A stretch of DNA of 5,208 bases, taken from the NCBI GenBank assembly GCA_038040245.1, contig JBBPIU010000168.1, forward strand, positions 1-5,208, written 5' to 3'. A program made the translations under genes and the position numbers. Under the pieces are notes generated by a model that worked only from the letters and a program-made list of their open reading frames with translations, made no database searches and was not told where the DNA came from. Source of the DNA: RBG-16-66-20 sp038040245. Lineage in GTDB: Bacteria; Pseudomonadota; Gammaproteobacteria; Burkholderiales; SG8-39. Positions 4,052 through 5,208 of this stretch are shown piece by piece. Position 1 is the stretch's first letter. Each line of letters opens with the position of its first letter.

Positions 4052-5208
4052 ATGATGACCCCCGAGGAACTGGAAAAGCTGACCCCCGCCGAATCGCTGT
4101 TCGCCTCGCCGATCCCGGTGCAATCCGTATCGAGCGACGAGTTCACGCCCGCGCCGCAGACCGAGAGGCAGCGCGAGTTCGAGGCGCGGGTGAAGCGGAT
4201 CGGCGCCGAGCTGGCGAAGCAGCAGGGCTTGAGCCGCCGTGCCTTCTTCAAGACCGCGGGCGGCATGGCGGCGGCCTTCGTCGCCATGAACGAGACCTAC
4301 GCGAAGGACGGGCGCCCGTTGTACGAGGCAAGCCGCGCCGAGGCGGCGACGCCGGCGCTGGCGCAGGCGCGCGCCGAGGGCCTCAAGGGCCAGTTCGTGA
4401 TGGACATGCACACGCACTTCCTGCGCGACGACACCCCCATCCGGGCTTTCGTGGCCCAGCGCGAAACGGTCGGCAAGGCGGGCTGGAACCCCATGCTGGT
4501 CGGCAAGCCGCAGACCATCGATGACCTGAAGTTCCCCAACTACTTCAAGGAAATCTTCCTCGACAGCGATACCAAGGTGGCCTGCATCAGCGGCTCCTAC
4601 TCGGTGGATCCGAAGTTCTCCTTCCTCACCAACGAGATGAAGCACGACGCGCGCGACAAGATCAACCGCGAGGCCGGCACGCGCCGCATGTTCGCGCACG
4701 CCATCTTCACGCCGGGCTGGCCAGGCTGGCTCGACAAGTTCGACGCGGAGAACGACAAGCTCAAGCCCGATTCCTGGAAGGGCTACACCATCGGCGACAA
4801 CACCAACAAGCATCTGTCGAAGTTCCCGTTCCGGCTGGACGACGAGAAGATCATGTACCCGTTCTACGAGAAGCTGGTGAAGGCGATGGCGACGTACCCC
4901 GATCGCCCCGGCCTGAGGAACGTCTGCATCCACAAGGGCCTGTTCCCGGCGTCGGTCGAGAGACAGTTCCCTCATCTGCTCGGCTACTGCCACGTCGGCG
5001 ACGTCGGCAAGGCGGCCAAGGACTGGCCGCAACTCAACTTCGTCATCTACCACTCCGCCTACCGCTTCCCCGGCGGCGGCACCGCGGCGCAGGCCTGGGA
5101 GCAGCTCGAGCGCACCGGCCGCGTCGAATGGGTCACCGACCTCGCCGAGATCCCGGCGCAGTTCGGCGTCAAGAACGTCTATGCCGACCTCGGCCAGATC
5201 TTCGCGCA
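4052..5208 (+). CDS. Twin-arginine-type amidohydrolase (TIM-barrel, amidohydrolase-2 like), C-terminus outside window
   Basis: The open frame runs from the ATG at 4052 to the window end: 385 codons with no stop. A hydrophilic, charged N-terminal region (1-60) precedes SRRAFFK (61-67), a close match to the twin-arginine signal S-R-R-x-F-L-K. A short weakly hydrophobic stretch (68-79) follows, so the protein may be Tat-exported to the periplasm or membrane-tethered; cleavage near 84 is possible but uncertain. The catalytic barrel begins at about 114 with FVMDMHTHF, whose His120-x-His122 is the metal-binding motif of the superfamily. IHKG (His294) and YHSAYRFPGG (His334) fit the later metal and catalytic histidines of PF04909-type enzymes (ACMSD-like decarboxylases and hydrolases). 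NVYADLGQIF (375-384) matches the strand before the final metal-binding Asp, which would lie outside the window. Substrate unknown. The MFS gene 26 bp upstream suggests a shared uptake or catabolic role. Confidence 0.9.
   Translation, partial: MMTPEELEKLTPAESLFASPIPVQSVSSDEFTPAPQTERQREFEARVKRIGAELAKQQGLSRRAFFKTAGGMAAAFVAMNETYAKDGRPLYEASRAEAATPALAQARAEGLKGQFVMDMHTHFLRDDTPIRAFVAQRETVGKAGWNPMLVGKPQTIDDLKFPNYFKEIFLDSDTKVACISGSYSVDPKFSFLTNEMKHDARDKINREAGTRRMFAHAIFTPGWPGWLDKFDAENDKLKPDSWKGYTIGDNTNKHLSKFPFRLDDEKIMYPFYEKLVKAMATYPDRPGLRNVCIHKGLFPASVERQFPHLLGYCHVGDVGKAAKDWPQLNFVIYHSAYRFPGGGTAAQAWEQLERTGRVEWVTDLAEIPAQFGVKNVYADLGQIFA

Noticed and set aside
4034..5053. Minus-strand open frame of 339 codons at the right end
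   Set aside because: It lies wholly opposite the amidohydrolase, whose metal motif, Tat motif and strong ribosome binding site identify the real coding strand. The antisense product is low-complexity.

Overview
The window is high-GC, compactly coded bacterial chromosome. The minus-strand gene order surE-pcm-nlpD and the protein sequences suggest a betaproteobacterium (Burkholderiales or a relative). This assignment rests on gene order and residue patterns only, with no database comparison. I see six protein genes (two cut by the window edges) and no RNA gene, insertion sequence or CRISPR array.

Left part, minus strand, transcribed right to left: surE (1980-2720, survival nucleotidase), pcm (1256-1936, isoaspartyl protein repair methyltransferase) and nlpD (282-1259, outer-membrane lipoprotein that activates a cell-wall amidase). 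These form a tight operon. pcm and nlpD overlap by ATGA. surE and pcm are bridged by a 12-nt-period GTGAAAC repeat that contains a possible 16-codon mini-ORF overlapping both neighbours. In many proteobacteria rpoS follows nlpD. Here a 144-bp gap is followed instead by the start of a small DUF433 gene (1-137, minus, partial), a family often associated with toxin-antitoxin pairs.

Middle: the 78-bp divergent spacer 2721-2798 is dense with signals. It holds two outward-facing TAGAAT boxes in inverted orientation and a 14-bp inverted repeat with a one-base bulge. The repeat would form a 5' stem-loop in the surE mRNA.

Right part, plus strand: a 12-helix MFS transporter (2799-4025) is followed 26 bp later by a twin-arginine-type metal-dependent amidohydrolase of the TIM-barrel amidohydrolase-2 kind (4052 to the window end, partial). 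The two probably work on one small organic substrate, the transporter moving it or its product and the hydrolase or decarboxylase converting it. The substrate cannot be read from the sequence.

Nothing here is clearly a new multi-gene system. The points most worth a second look are the non-coding details: the surE-pcm junction, the surE leader stem-loop, the missing rpoS, and start-proximal -10 boxes that predict leaderless messages.
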